Shown piece after piece: positions 1 to 6,688 of a DNA stretch of 16,806 nucleotides. The notes beneath the pieces are model-generated. The model was not told where the DNA came from and made no database searches. It worked only from the letters and a program-made list of their open reading frames with translations. How positions within the stretch are numbered: the stretch's first letter is position 1; every line of letters begins with the position of its first letter. The translations under genes and the position numbers were made by a program. This stretch comes from an uncultured Ruminococcus sp. (GTDB lineage Bacteria > Bacillota > Clostridia > Oscillospirales > Ruminococcaceae), in contig CALCRR010000345.1 in NCBI GenBank assembly GCA_937894495.1, positions 1-16,806 of the forward strand. Reading direction: 5' to 3'.

Positions 1-77
1 ATATGACGATGAAAGGCGTGGCGCAGATTTGCGGCAGAGGTTTTTAGAGGTCACCTTTATTCATTTGGCAGGCGCCC

Positions 78-950
78 TCAGCTTCGCACCGTAACGCCCT
101 CGTCAGAGCCGAAAACGTGTATCATCCGATAAAAATGGTCCATATCCCCGATGTATATCCGTGTGGCGACCTCCTGTCCCGACTCCACCGCCGCATAAAG
201 CCGCCTGCCGTATTCCTCCATGTTATCCATAATGACCTCGGCAGCCGCCTCATCGGGAGCTATGATGTTTATGCTCACTACCTTGTCTGCAAAGCCCTCT
301 TTCTTCACCGTATCAAAGGGGTATGCCGACACCTGTACGTCAAAGCTCTCCCTGTCCGTAATGCCCAGGTCGGCTATCTGCTCATAAAGATAGTCGTTTA
401 TGTCCTCTTTTAAAAGCTCAGAGTAATACTGGCAGTTCACTATGTGCGATGGGGTGGGGTCCTTGTGGTCAAAATCAAAACCGAACACCACATCGGGGTC
501 ATTCACAGGGCAGGCTGTGAACCTCACCATCAGCGAAAATTCATCATAATAAGGGTACTGGTACGCCGTGAACTCCTCGCCGTACATCTCCTTTAACAGA
601 TTTTCTGCTGCGTCGGTAAGCTCGGTGCCTGTTTTGGGGTCGCTGTAGTCCACCTCGTCAGCGGTTATGGTAACGCCGCAGATAGTCACCGAGTCGGAGA
701 ACATATCCTCAAAGCCGTAATCATCAATAATGCCCGTATCCGCCACGGGGTCTGAGCTTTCAACAGGCTCGGTATCGTCCTCGCTCTCCTCAGTATCAGA
801 GCTATCCTCGCTGTCCTCACTGACCTGTGCCGCCGCAGTGCTGCCCTTTTCCGCCCTGCTGCCCGAGCTGCTTTCATCAGCCACATCACCGCAGGCGCTC
901 AGCCCTGTTGCCATAAGCACTGCCGCCAGTATCGCCGTTATTTTTTTCAT
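78..950 (-). CDS. Putative lipoprotein with acidic Ser/Glu/Asp-rich linker, function unknown
   Basis: A 290-residue secreted lipoprotein. The N-terminus is a classic type II signal peptide: MKK, a hydrophobic stretch, then LSAC with the lipid-attachment cysteine at residue 20. Residues about 21-70 are a low-complexity Ser/Glu/Asp linker, typical of Ruminococcus-type lipoproteins that need a spacer through the wall. Residues about 75-290 look like a folded domain rich in aromatic and acidic residues, but I do not recognise the family. The ATG start has a strong purine-rich ribosome site (AAGGGGGAG) seven bases upstream. The gene lies 147 bases downstream of thrB. A truncated MITE-like end fills much of that gap, so whether it shares the thrB transcript is unclear. 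No good promoter and no convincing terminator were found. The lipoprotein call is solid. The function is unknown. Confidence 0.85.
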   Translation of the reverse strand: MKKITAILAAVLMATGLSACGDVADESSSGSRAEKGSTAAAQVSEDSEDSSDTEESEDDTEPVESSDPVADTGIIDDYGFEDMFSDSVTICGVTITADEVDYSDPKTGTELTDAAENLLKEMYGEEFTAYQYPYYDEFSLMVRFTACPVNDPDVVFGFDFDHKDPTPSHIVNCQYYSELLKEDINDYLYEQIADLGITDRESFDVQVSAYPFDTVKKEGFADKVVSINIIAPDEAAAEVIMDNMEEYGRRLYAAVESGQEVATRIYIGDMDHFYRMIHVFGSDEGVTVRS

Positions 951-970
951 GGTATGCTCCCCCTTGCATT

Positions 971-1016
971 AAATATCTCAAAAATCCGCGTATCAGTTTA
1001 GTGTCAACACACCCTA
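971..1016. repeat. Truncated copy of the MITE-like element seen at 7613-7776
   Basis: Positions 971-1018 match 7731-7778 at 47 of 48 bases; the single difference is C at 987 versus T at 7747. The shared part ends in the terminal repeat GTGTCAACACACCC followed by TA. Similarity stops abruptly at 971, and no matching opposite arm is present nearby, so this is a one-ended remnant. It occupies the space between the lipoprotein start codon and the thrB stop. Confidence 0.85.
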
Positions 1017-1097
1017 ATTGATATACGTCCGGGCACGCCCATTTTTATGGCGTAAAGCTGCACAAAGCTAAGGCTGCTTTTTTGTGAGTTATCACAG

Positions 1098-1991
1098 CTA
1101 TCCGTTAAGTATCTTGGTGCCCTCGTTGTCTATCTTAAACTCATGCACCTGCCAGCCGCCAAGCCCTGCGTTATCCAGCGAGAACTTCATCTTGCCTGCA
1201 AAATAGGTGTTCTGCTCGTCAACTATCGCCATAACGGTAGGACCTGCGCCGCTTATGTAGCTGGCATAAGCCCCGTGGGTGTAGGCTATGTCAAACACCT
1301 CACGGCAGTTGGGGATAAGCTCCATACGGTAGGGCTGGTGCAGCTTGTCATGCACCGCAGTCCTCAGGTTCTCAAACTTCCCCGTCAGCAGCGAAGCCGA
1401 AAACAGCGCCGCCCTTGATAGGTTGAAAACAGCGTCCTTGTGCGATATCTCAGTGGGCAGGCAGGCTCTTGCCTTGTCGGTCTTTAACTCAAAATCGGGG
1501 ATAATGGCGACAAATTTCAGCTTTGTGAATACCTCCTGCTTTACCCAGTGTACCTTCCTGCCGTCAAACACTGCGGTTACTATGCCCCCCAGCAATGCAG
1601 GGGCAGTGTTGTCGGGGTGCCCCTCTATCTGCGCCGAAAGGTCCACCAGATCGTCCTTTGTCAGCGGGTCCCCCAGCAGCCTGTTAGCCCCCACCAAGCC
1701 TGCTATTATGCAAGCCGATGACGACCCCAGCCCCCTTGCCATAGGTATGTTGTTGGTCTGCCTGAGCCTTAGCCCCGAAAGCTTTCTGCCGCACACCGCA
1801 AAAAGGTCCTTTGCCGAAACATAGATAAGGTTATTTTCATCACAGGGTATATCCGCACCGTCAGCCGATACTATATCAACCCTGTCCGACTCCTCCATCT
1901 CAACATAATTATAATAGTTGAGCGCCAGCCCCAGCGCATCAAACCCTGCCCCCAGGTTCGCCGAGGTAGCAGGTATCTGTATTTTATACAT
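1098..1991 (-). CDS. thrB: Homoserine kinase (GHMP kinase family)
   Basis: Phosphorylates L-homoserine with ATP to O-phosphohomoserine, the step before threonine synthase; cytoplasmic. The 297-residue product is of normal family length. Visible signatures are the N-terminal IPATSANLGAGFDALG motif (residues 6-21), the GHMP ATP-binding loop PMARGLGSSSA (83-93) and the C-terminal GHMP motif SGAGPTVMAIV. I chose the ATG at 1991 because AGGAAGG sits just upstream and the product then begins MYKIQIPATSANLG, as the family does. A longer open frame upstream reads through the inverted-repeat element at 2011-2085 and is unlikely to be translated. Neither thrA/hom nor thrC is adjacent. The upstream radical SAM gene is 133 bases away on the same strand. 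Confidence 0.95.
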   Translation of the reverse strand: MYKIQIPATSANLGAGFDALGLALNYYNYVEMEESDRVDIVSADGADIPCDENNLIYVSAKDLFAVCGRKLSGLRLRQTNNIPMARGLGSSSACIIAGLVGANRLLGDPLTKDDLVDLSAQIEGHPDNTAPALLGGIVTAVFDGRKVHWVKQEVFTKLKFVAIIPDFELKTDKARACLPTEISHKDAVFNLSRAALFSASLLTGKFENLRTAVHDKLHQPYRMELIPNCREVFDIAYTHGAYASYISGAGPTVMAIVDEQNTYFAGKMKFSLDNAGLGGWQVHEFKIDNEGTKILNG

Positions 1992-2010
1992 AGCTTGTCC
2001 TTCCTCTTTT

Positions 2011-2085
2011 CCAAAAGCAAGAAGTATGTGTCCGCAAGGCAGACAAAATATAAAATGCGCCGCAGGCACATCTTGGTCTTGCCTC
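2011..2085. repeat. Small imperfect inverted-repeat element between the radical SAM gene and thrB
   Basis: The left arm (about 2014-2035, AAGCAAGAAGTATGTGTCCGC) and the reverse complement of the right arm (about 2061-2083) resemble each other: GCAAGA followed by ATGTG and a GC-rich hexamer. The centre is AT-rich (AAAATATAAAA). Smaller dyads lie within each half (TGTC/GACA; TGCGCC/GGCACA). A CTTGCCTCTTGCTTCTTGCCTC tract adjoins the right side. It looks like an interspersed intergenic repeat, but only one copy is in this window. Confidence 0.45.
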
Positions 2086-2124
2086 TTGCTTCTTGCCTCT
2101 TTCTTCTGCCTGCGCCGAGCGGTC

Positions 2125-2739
2125 TTATGTCTCCATCGGGCGCACCCTGAGGGTCACGCCTATGCTGTCTGCAACAGCCTGAGACTTAGCTATCTCCTCC
2201 TCGCCGATAATATCAACCACCGTGAGCACCACGTTCGGCACATAAGCCTTTATTTTTGCGGCAAAGGAGAGCATTGCCGCAAAGCAGTCAACGTCCTTCC
2301 ACTTAGGGCGTGTTATAGCCGTATAAGCCGCACTGTCAGAAGCGTTAAGGCTTATTGAAACGGTGTCTATCAGCCCCTTGAACTCACTCTCGGTCTCACG
2401 CCCATGTATAAGGTCTGCAAGCCCGTTGGTGTTGAGCCTTATGGGGGTCTTGCTCACCGAGCGTATATATCTTGCGGTATCAAGCAGTATACCCAGCTCA
2501 CTGGTGGGCTCGCCGTAGCCGCAGAAGATTATCTCCTTGTAGCTGTCAAGGTCTCTGCCCTTTAAGTTCTCTATCACTTCATCAAGGGTGGGCTGGTGCT
2601 CCAGCCACAACGGGTCTGAGCCGTAAGCGCCGTCGCCGTTCTGCCTTAAACAGAAGGTGCAGGCACAGGGGCATTTGTTTGTTATGTTAAGATAGAGCTT
2701 GTCCCAGAGCTCATACGATATAGTCATTGCTTTTTCCAT
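2125..2739 (-). CDS. Radical SAM protein, TatD-linked type (TIGR04038-like)
   Basis: A compact 204-residue radical SAM protein. The canonical CX3CX2C iron-sulfur motif is at residues 23-30 (NKCPCACTFCLR: C23, C27, C30, with an extra C25). FCGYGEPT follows, the GGE-like strand that contacts SAM, and then RLNTNG. The short length, the NGDGAYGSDPLWLE segment and the FCGYGEPT motif match what I know of the small radical SAM family usually found beside tatD. No tatD gene is in this window, and the substrate of the family is not established. The ATG at 2739 is preceded by AAAGGAG at good spacing. The gene starts 47 bases after the preceding 150-residue gene and probably belongs to the operon that begins with the MBOAT-like gene. 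The radical SAM assignment is firm; the subfamily is from memory. Confidence 0.85.
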   Translation of the reverse strand: MEKAMTISYELWDKLYLNITNKCPCACTFCLRQNGDGAYGSDPLWLEHQPTLDEVIENLKGRDLDSYKEIIFCGYGEPTSELGILLDTARYIRSVSKTPIRLNTNGLADLIHGRETESEFKGLIDTVSISLNASDSAAYTAITRPKWKDVDCFAAMLSFAAKIKAYVPNVVLTVVDIIGEEEIAKSQAVADSIGVTLRVRPMET

Positions 2740-2786
2740 TTTTCTCTGCTCCTTTTTCAGCGGTAATATATAAAATGCCGAGCTGC

Positions 2787-3239
2787 TTATTCCCACTCCT
2801 GTATCACCTTGCAGGCTGGCAGCTCGATATCGCACCAACAGCGCTTTGCCCTTTTGCCGTGCAGTGCAAAATGCATGGTGTATTCTCTGAATGACTGACT
2901 TGAATACAGCATTTCAAGCTCCGTCTCGCCGCTGTTCACCAGCGCCGCCAGGGTGGCAAGCTTTATTTCCTCGCCGTTTATCCTGCCCATTTTGCGGTCG
3001 GTAAGCAGGCAGTATATATCATCTGCCTCAGCCCATTTCAACTCAGCCGTTACGGTGCAGCTTGTGTGAGCCTTGTGCTTTTCGTAATATTCTTCGCTCA
3101 CTTCGTCCTTATAAAAATATATATCGTCAAAAACAAAGCTCACGCTTTTTCCGTCCTCCGCTGTCTCTATGCGGCTCACGTAAAAGTCGTGCAGCGGGTC
3201 GGGGAATTTTGTTTTTTCAAGGTCAAATATTTCCGTCAT
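2787..3239 (-). CDS. Hypothetical protein, 150 residues, coupled to the YhcC-like gene
   Basis: I do not recognise this soluble 150-residue protein. It has no signal peptide and no membrane segment. It is rich in Asp, Glu and Tyr and ends with a Cys-containing tail (KRCWCDIELPAC), which could bind metal or form disulfides; that is speculation. The ATG at 3239 overlaps the stop of the upstream radical SAM gene as ATGA, a translational-coupling arrangement, and GGGAGA lies just upstream. A longer reading frame exists, but it only re-reads the end of the upstream gene in another frame. Its position between two radical SAM genes suggests an accessory role or a shared transcript; the sequence alone does not prove a partnership. 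Confidence 0.75.
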   Translation of the reverse strand: MTEIFDLEKTKFPDPLHDFYVSRIETAEDGKSVSFVFDDIYFYKDEVSEEYYEKHKAHTSCTVTAELKWAEADDIYCLLTDRKMGRINGEEIKLATLAALVNSGETELEMLYSSQSFREYTMHFALHGKRAKRCWCDIELPACKVIQEWE

Positions 3240-4171
3240 AGCTTGTCTCCCTGATACGTCCCACGCCTTGCCATCTCCATATCTATCATGTTGAGCACCA
3301 TACGCTTGTCTCTGCTCCAAAGGGGAGCTATAAGCTCGTTTCTGTCGCCGTCACCTGTCAGCCGCTGTATTATTATCTTACTTGGTAAAAGCTCCAGCTG
3401 GTCGCATACTATGCCCACATATTCCTCACGCTCCAGCGTCCTGAACTCGCCGCGCTCATACATCTCAGCCAGCGCAGTGCCTTTTAGTACGTGCAAAAGG
3501 TGTATCTTCACCGCGTGTATATCCAGCCTGCCCACCTCTGCGGCGGTCTCCTTCATCATATCAGGGGTCTCCCCCGGCAGACCGTTTATTATGTGCACGC
3601 ACACGTTCACCCCGTGCTTTCTTAACAGCTCATAGCCTTTTAGAAAATCCTCATAGCTGTGGCAGCGGTTCATTGCCGCCGCAGTTTTGTCGTGTATGGT
3701 CTGCAAGCCCAGCTCCACGGTAAGGTAGGTGCGCCCTGCCAGCTCTCCCAGCAGCTCGCATTTTTCCTCGTCCAGGCAGTCCGCTCTGGTGGCTATGCTG
3801 AGCCCCACTGCGTTTTCAAGGCTCAAAGCTGCTTCATACAGCCTTCTCAAAGTCCCCGCATCGCTGTAGGTGTTTGAGCCTGCCTGAAAATAGGGTATGC
3901 AAAGCCCGCCCGACCACTTGGCGTCCATCACCGCCCTCACCTGCTCATATTGGGTGAGTATATCCTTTTCGGGGTCTCCGCCGAAGTCTCCGCTGAGCTT
4001 TGCCGAGCAGAAGGCGCAGCCCCCCACCCCCTTGCTGCCGTCCCTGTTGGGGCAGCCCAGGTCAAGGTTCAGGGGCACCTTAAACACCTTTTTGCCGAAC
4101 CGCTTTTTTAAGCTGTAGCTGTAGCTGTGATAGCGCTTGTTGTCGTCAGAGAAGCTAAACCCCTCATTCAT
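3236..4171 (-). CDS. Radical SAM protein of the YhcC/TIGR01212 family
   Basis: A 311-residue cytoplasmic radical SAM protein. The cluster-binding cysteines have the wide spacing typical of the YhcC/Elp3-like group: C40, C52 and C55 in LGCPNRDG...GGCAFC (CX11CX2C). The preceding YSYSLKKRFGKKVFKVPLNLDLGC segment and the later VELGLQTIHD, HIINGLPGE and KIHLLHVLKGT motifs are characteristic of TIGR01212 proteins, whose reaction is not established. The start is ambiguous. ATG at 4171 is used here. TTG at 4177 is seven bases from GAGGAG and may be the true start, adding two residues. Either start overlaps the upstream Thr-rich gene by 8-14 bases, so the two are translationally coupled. The downstream gene overlaps by four bases. 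Confidence 0.88.
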   Translation of the reverse strand: MNEGFSFSDDNKRYHSYSYSLKKRFGKKVFKVPLNLDLGCPNRDGSKGVGGCAFCSAKLSGDFGGDPEKDILTQYEQVRAVMDAKWSGGLCIPYFQAGSNTYSDAGTLRRLYEAALSLENAVGLSIATRADCLDEEKCELLGELAGRTYLTVELGLQTIHDKTAAAMNRCHSYEDFLKGYELLRKHGVNVCVHIINGLPGETPDMMKETAAEVGRLDIHAVKIHLLHVLKGTALAEMYERGEFRTLEREEYVGIVCDQLELLPSKIIIQRLTGDGDRNELIAPLWSRDKRMVLNMIDMEMARRGTYQGDKL

Positions 4172-5024
4172 CTTCAACAGGGGGCTCCTCAGGCTCCTCG
4201 GGCTCTTCAGTGGTGGTCTCGGTAGGCTCCTCGGTGGTTGTCTCGGTAGGCGCCTCGGTGGTTGTCTCGGTAGGCTCCTCGGTGGTGGTCACCTCAGGCT
4301 CGGTGGTGGTAGCCTCGGTGGTAGTTGTGGTAGTCGTCTCAGGCTCCTCATAAGGCACCGTTGTGGTGGTGGTCACATCGGGGGGATCGTTATTGGTGGT
4401 GGTCACTGACGATACCAGCGTTGTGGTCACAGTGGTGGTATAGGTCTCATAGGGTCGGTCGATAGCCGTTGTGCCCTTGCCGTGGTTCTCACCGCTCTTT
4501 TCAGATGTGGTGACTGTGTTGCCGTTCTTGTCCGTCTGCACCACCGATGTGGTCAGCACGTTCTCGTCAATATCGGGCTGGTCGGTATTATCCTCAGGCA
4601 ATTCCTCAAAAAGATTTCTGCCCTGCTCAGCTTCCTCAGCCACCGTCTTTCTCACAGGGTCTGACAGCTTGTTGCCGATGCCGTAAAGCAGCGCCACGTG
4701 CTCCTCAGCGGTTTTCATAAGCTCAGGTATTGGCAGCTGTCTGTTATACTGCTTTTCCAGCTGCGCCGTGAACTCCCCCGAAAGAAAGGTGGTCTTAGTC
4801 AGGTTCACCTTGTTGTCGTCATTAATATCTCCCCCGTTTATGGCGAGAAACACCACCGATACGAATATCAGCAGCGCCGCCATCACCAGCAGGTTTACAT
4901 TGTCATAATGCCCCACGCCCGTTTCCTTTGCGAGAAAAAGCACCGCACGGTCATTCTCGGCACATTCTTCGGGAATGGTTATCTTTTCGGCTTCTCTTAT
5001 AGCCTTGTCAACATTTCTTTCCAT
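4164..5024 (-). CDS. Single-pass membrane protein with Thr/Glu/Pro-rich extracellular tail
   Basis: A 286-residue protein of unknown function. Residues 1-43 are charged and probably cytoplasmic, residues about 44-62 form one transmembrane helix (VNLLVMAALLIFVSVVFLAI), and residues about 65-150 could be a small folded extracellular domain. From about residue 155 the chain becomes low complexity, and the last hundred residues are dominated by Thr, Glu and Pro in TTT-TE-P patterns, including tandem 8-residue units. Such tails can span the wall or carry O-glycans; that is inference. No LPXTG motif is present. The ATG at 5024 has AAGGAG seven bases upstream. The gene begins 16 bases after the MBOAT-like gene and overlaps the next, so it is a mid-operon gene, occupying the place where a DHHW/SGNH acyl-transfer partner is often found. 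Confidence 0.8.
   Translation of the reverse strand: MERNVDKAIREAEKITIPEECAENDRAVLFLAKETGVGHYDNVNLLVMAALLIFVSVVFLAINGGDINDDNKVNLTKTTFLSGEFTAQLEKQYNRQLPIPELMKTAEEHVALLYGIGNKLSDPVRKTVAEEAEQGRNLFEELPEDNTDQPDIDENVLTTSVVQTDKNGNTVTTSEKSGENHGKGTTAIDRPYETYTTTVTTTLVSSVTTTNNDPPDVTTTTTVPYEEPETTTTTTTEATTTEPEVTTTEEPTETTTEAPTETTTEEPTETTTEEPEEPEEPPVEDE
4207..4278. repeat. In-frame tandem 24-bp repeat, about three units
   Basis: The unit TCGGTGGTTGTCTCGGTAGG plus a four-base end (CTCC or CGCC) recurs at about 4207-4230, 4231-4254 and 4255-4278. The units are nearly identical, and the 24-base length keeps frame, encoding repeats such as EPTETTTE. More degenerate GGTGGT-rich sequence continues to about 4440. 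Copy number is likely to vary between strains by slippage. Confidence 0.8.
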
Positions 5025-5040
5025 TTTATTCTCCTTAACG

Positions 5041-6447
5041 TCACCGTGTATATTCAACAACAAGCGTCATTATACTCAGTGCGAACACCAGAGCTGTACA
5101 CAAGGTCTTTACTATCCTCACAGCGCCGTAGCTGCGCCTGCTTTTTGCCGCGATATTGTCGCATAGCCTGAACACTCCCCGTCTGGCAGGGGCGCACACC
5201 ACAAAAAAGGCTATCACTATCAGCGTCATGTTATGGAGCAGCATATCCCTCATAGCCACGCTGAGGGTGTACTTTGTGTTTACTCCCACCAGTCCCAGCA
5301 GCCATTTTCTGTATGAGTAGAACCAGTTCTCAAGTCCCCTTGAGCTTGAAAAATACACACCGCCGAAGATAACAAGGCTTGCGATAACAAGATAGATATA
5401 CTGCACTATGGCAGGCAGCTTTGAAAGGGGCTTTTTAAGCGCCGTAAGCTCCAGCGCCGCCAGCAGACCTGCCGCCGCGCCCACTATCACCGCATTCATA
5501 GAAGCGCTGTACCAGAAGCCCAGCGCTGCGCCGCAAGCCACCGCACCGATAGCCGCAAACGCAGGCTTTGCCTTGCCGCTCACTCCGAACAGCTCCGCAA
5601 AAAAGCCCACCACCGTGGTGTTATAGCTCTTTATGAGCCCCGTGAAAAGCTCACCAGGCTCAATATCCCTGTAGTTCACGGGCAGCACAAAGCCGTATAC
5701 TAAGCTAAGCCCCGTGCTCATATCGCAAAGCCCCGTGAACAGGTAGTAGTTTTTGGCAAAAAACGCCAGCATACCCAGCCAGCAGCCCATTGTGGTTATC
5801 TCACTGCCGCTGAGTCCCACATACTCGATCTGCTTGAACACCGTCGTCAGCAGCACCGCCTTGGCAAGCCCCCAGAATATCCTGTTGAGCCCCTGGTTGA
5901 GCTTTTCGGTGGTCACCTCACGGTTTCTTATCTGCGACTCCATATCGCCGTAGCGCACCGCAGGACCCGCACACATAAGTGTGAAGGACATCATGTAAGT
6001 AAACAGACAGAACACGTTCTTTTCCGCACGTATCTTGCCCTTGAAAACATCATAAACGTAGGAAAAGCCCCTTATGGTGTAGTACGCCATGCCCACGGGT
6101 ATTATAGCCTTATCAAGAGTCAGCCTGTCGTGACCCTCAAAGAGAGAGTTATGCTCAAACACTAAAAACAGCCCTGAATTGACAGCGCCGCTCACTATCA
6201 CCGCCGGCAGTGCGCTGAGCTTTCTGCCCGTTTTATCCTGCAGCTTTGCAGCGCCAAGCCCCAGCCCCCAGTCGATAAGCACCGATAAAAATATCAGGCA
6301 CACCGCAAAGGGTCTGCCCCAGCTGAAAAATATCAGCGAGGTGAGTATTATTATCATATTTTTATATTCTGCGCTCCTGTCCAGCAGCGATATCATCGCC
6401 GACAGCGGAAAGAGCCCCAGCAGAAAGATCAGGGTAGTGTAATCCAA
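5041..6447 (-). CDS. MBOAT/AlgI-like membrane protein lacking both catalytic histidines
   Basis: A 468-residue polytopic membrane protein with the overall order of the MBOAT O-acyltransferase (AlgI/DltB-like) family. It has an N-terminal FFSWGRP region, IPVGMAYYTIRGFSYVYDVFKG (residues 116-137, matching the family's GISFFTF...SYVIDVYRG), an AGPAVRY motif (160-166) and FTGLCDMSTGLSLVYGF (237-253). Where the family normally has FWRRWHISLS it has LFTGLIKSYNTTVVGFF (267-283), and where it has GLWHGA it has GFWYSA (310-315). Both histidines regarded as catalytic in AlgI and DltB are therefore missing, so acyl transfer is doubtful. The frame is intact and full length, which argues against simple decay. 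The start is TTG with AAGGAG nearby, since no ATG lies in range. It is the first gene of the operon, driven from 6541-6569. Confidence 0.85.
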   Translation of the reverse strand: MDYTTLIFLLGLFPLSAMISLLDRSAEYKNMIIILTSLIFFSWGRPFAVCLIFLSVLIDWGLGLGAAKLQDKTGRKLSALPAVIVSGAVNSGLFLVFEHNSLFEGHDRLTLDKAIIPVGMAYYTIRGFSYVYDVFKGKIRAEKNVFCLFTYMMSFTLMCAGPAVRYGDMESQIRNREVTTEKLNQGLNRIFWGLAKAVLLTTVFKQIEYVGLSGSEITTMGCWLGMLAFFAKNYYLFTGLCDMSTGLSLVYGFVLPVNYRDIEPGELFTGLIKSYNTTVVGFFAELFGVSGKAKPAFAAIGAVACGAALGFWYSASMNAVIVGAAAGLLAALELTALKKPLSKLPAIVQYIYLVIASLVIFGGVYFSSSRGLENWFYSYRKWLLGLVGVNTKYTLSVAMRDMLLHNMTLIVIAFFVVCAPARRGVFRLCDNIAAKSRRSYGAVRIVKTLCTALVFALSIMTLVVEYTR

Positions 6448-6483
6448 TATAATGATCTCCTTGTGTATATAGTATCAGAACAT

Positions 6484-6510
6484 GGGTCATGCGGCAGCGC
6501 ATATAGACCC
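6484..6510 (-). other. Hairpin in the 5' leader of the MBOAT-like operon
   Basis: GGGTC (6484-6488) and ATGCG (6489-6493) pair with CGCAT (6498-6502) and GACCC (6506-6510), with a four-base loop GCAG and a three-base bulge. It lies between the inferred promoter and the TTG start. There is no T tract, so it is not a standard terminator. It may stabilise or regulate the leader. Confidence 0.45.
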
Positions 6511-6540
6511 CTCTGACTTGCATTTTCAGTTTCATATTTA

Positions 6541-6569
6541 ATTTTAGCACATATCACAAAATTAAGCAA
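6541..6569 (-). promoter_or_regulatory. Probable promoter of the MBOAT-like operon
   Basis: On the minus strand, a -35 TTGCTT (6569-6564) is followed after exactly 17 bases by a -10 TAAAAT (6546-6541). It lies about 95 bases upstream of the TTG start, in the AT-rich region between divergent genes. Confidence 0.55.
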
Positions 6570-6618
6570 GTAAAATTATAAAGAAAATCTAAATTTTTTG
6601 CATTTTGCAGAAAACTCC

Positions 6619-6646
6619 TTGCAAAAATACGAAAATATGATATAAT
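6619..6646 (+). promoter_or_regulatory. Promoter of the epimerase-like gene
   Basis: TTGCAA (6619-6624) and TATAAT (6641-6646) are separated by 16 bases, and the -10 is extended by TGA (TGN) immediately upstream. Transcription would start near 6653, giving a leader of about 35 bases before the TTG start at 6689. Confidence 0.7.
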
Positions 6647-6688
6647 ATAAAGTAAAGAAATATGCACTCAGGGAAGGAGTGGCAAGAT

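Noticed and set aside
2..94. Open plus-strand frame from the left edge ending in TAA, which could be the tail of a convergent gene
   Set aside because: Only 30 codons are visible, with no recognisable motif, and it overlaps the end of the lipoprotein gene. The evidence is too thin to call a gene.
1054..1083. Hairpin-like AAGCTGC...GCTGCTTTTTT on the plus strand after thrB
   Set aside because: The stem has a mismatch, the T tract is on the strand opposite thrB, and no plus-strand gene needs it. It was not called a terminator.
4137..4409. Plus-strand Gly/Leu/Arg repeat protein opposite the Thr-rich tail
   Set aside because: It is the antisense reading of the in-frame Thr/Glu/Pro repeat, with no ribosome site and no promoter.
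4207..4440. CRISPR-like array
   Set aside because: The repeats are contiguous, have no spacers and are in frame within a protein-coding gene.
6506..6510. Terminator in the MBOAT operon leader
   Set aside because: The ten-base hairpin at 6484-6510 has no following T tract on the transcribed strand.
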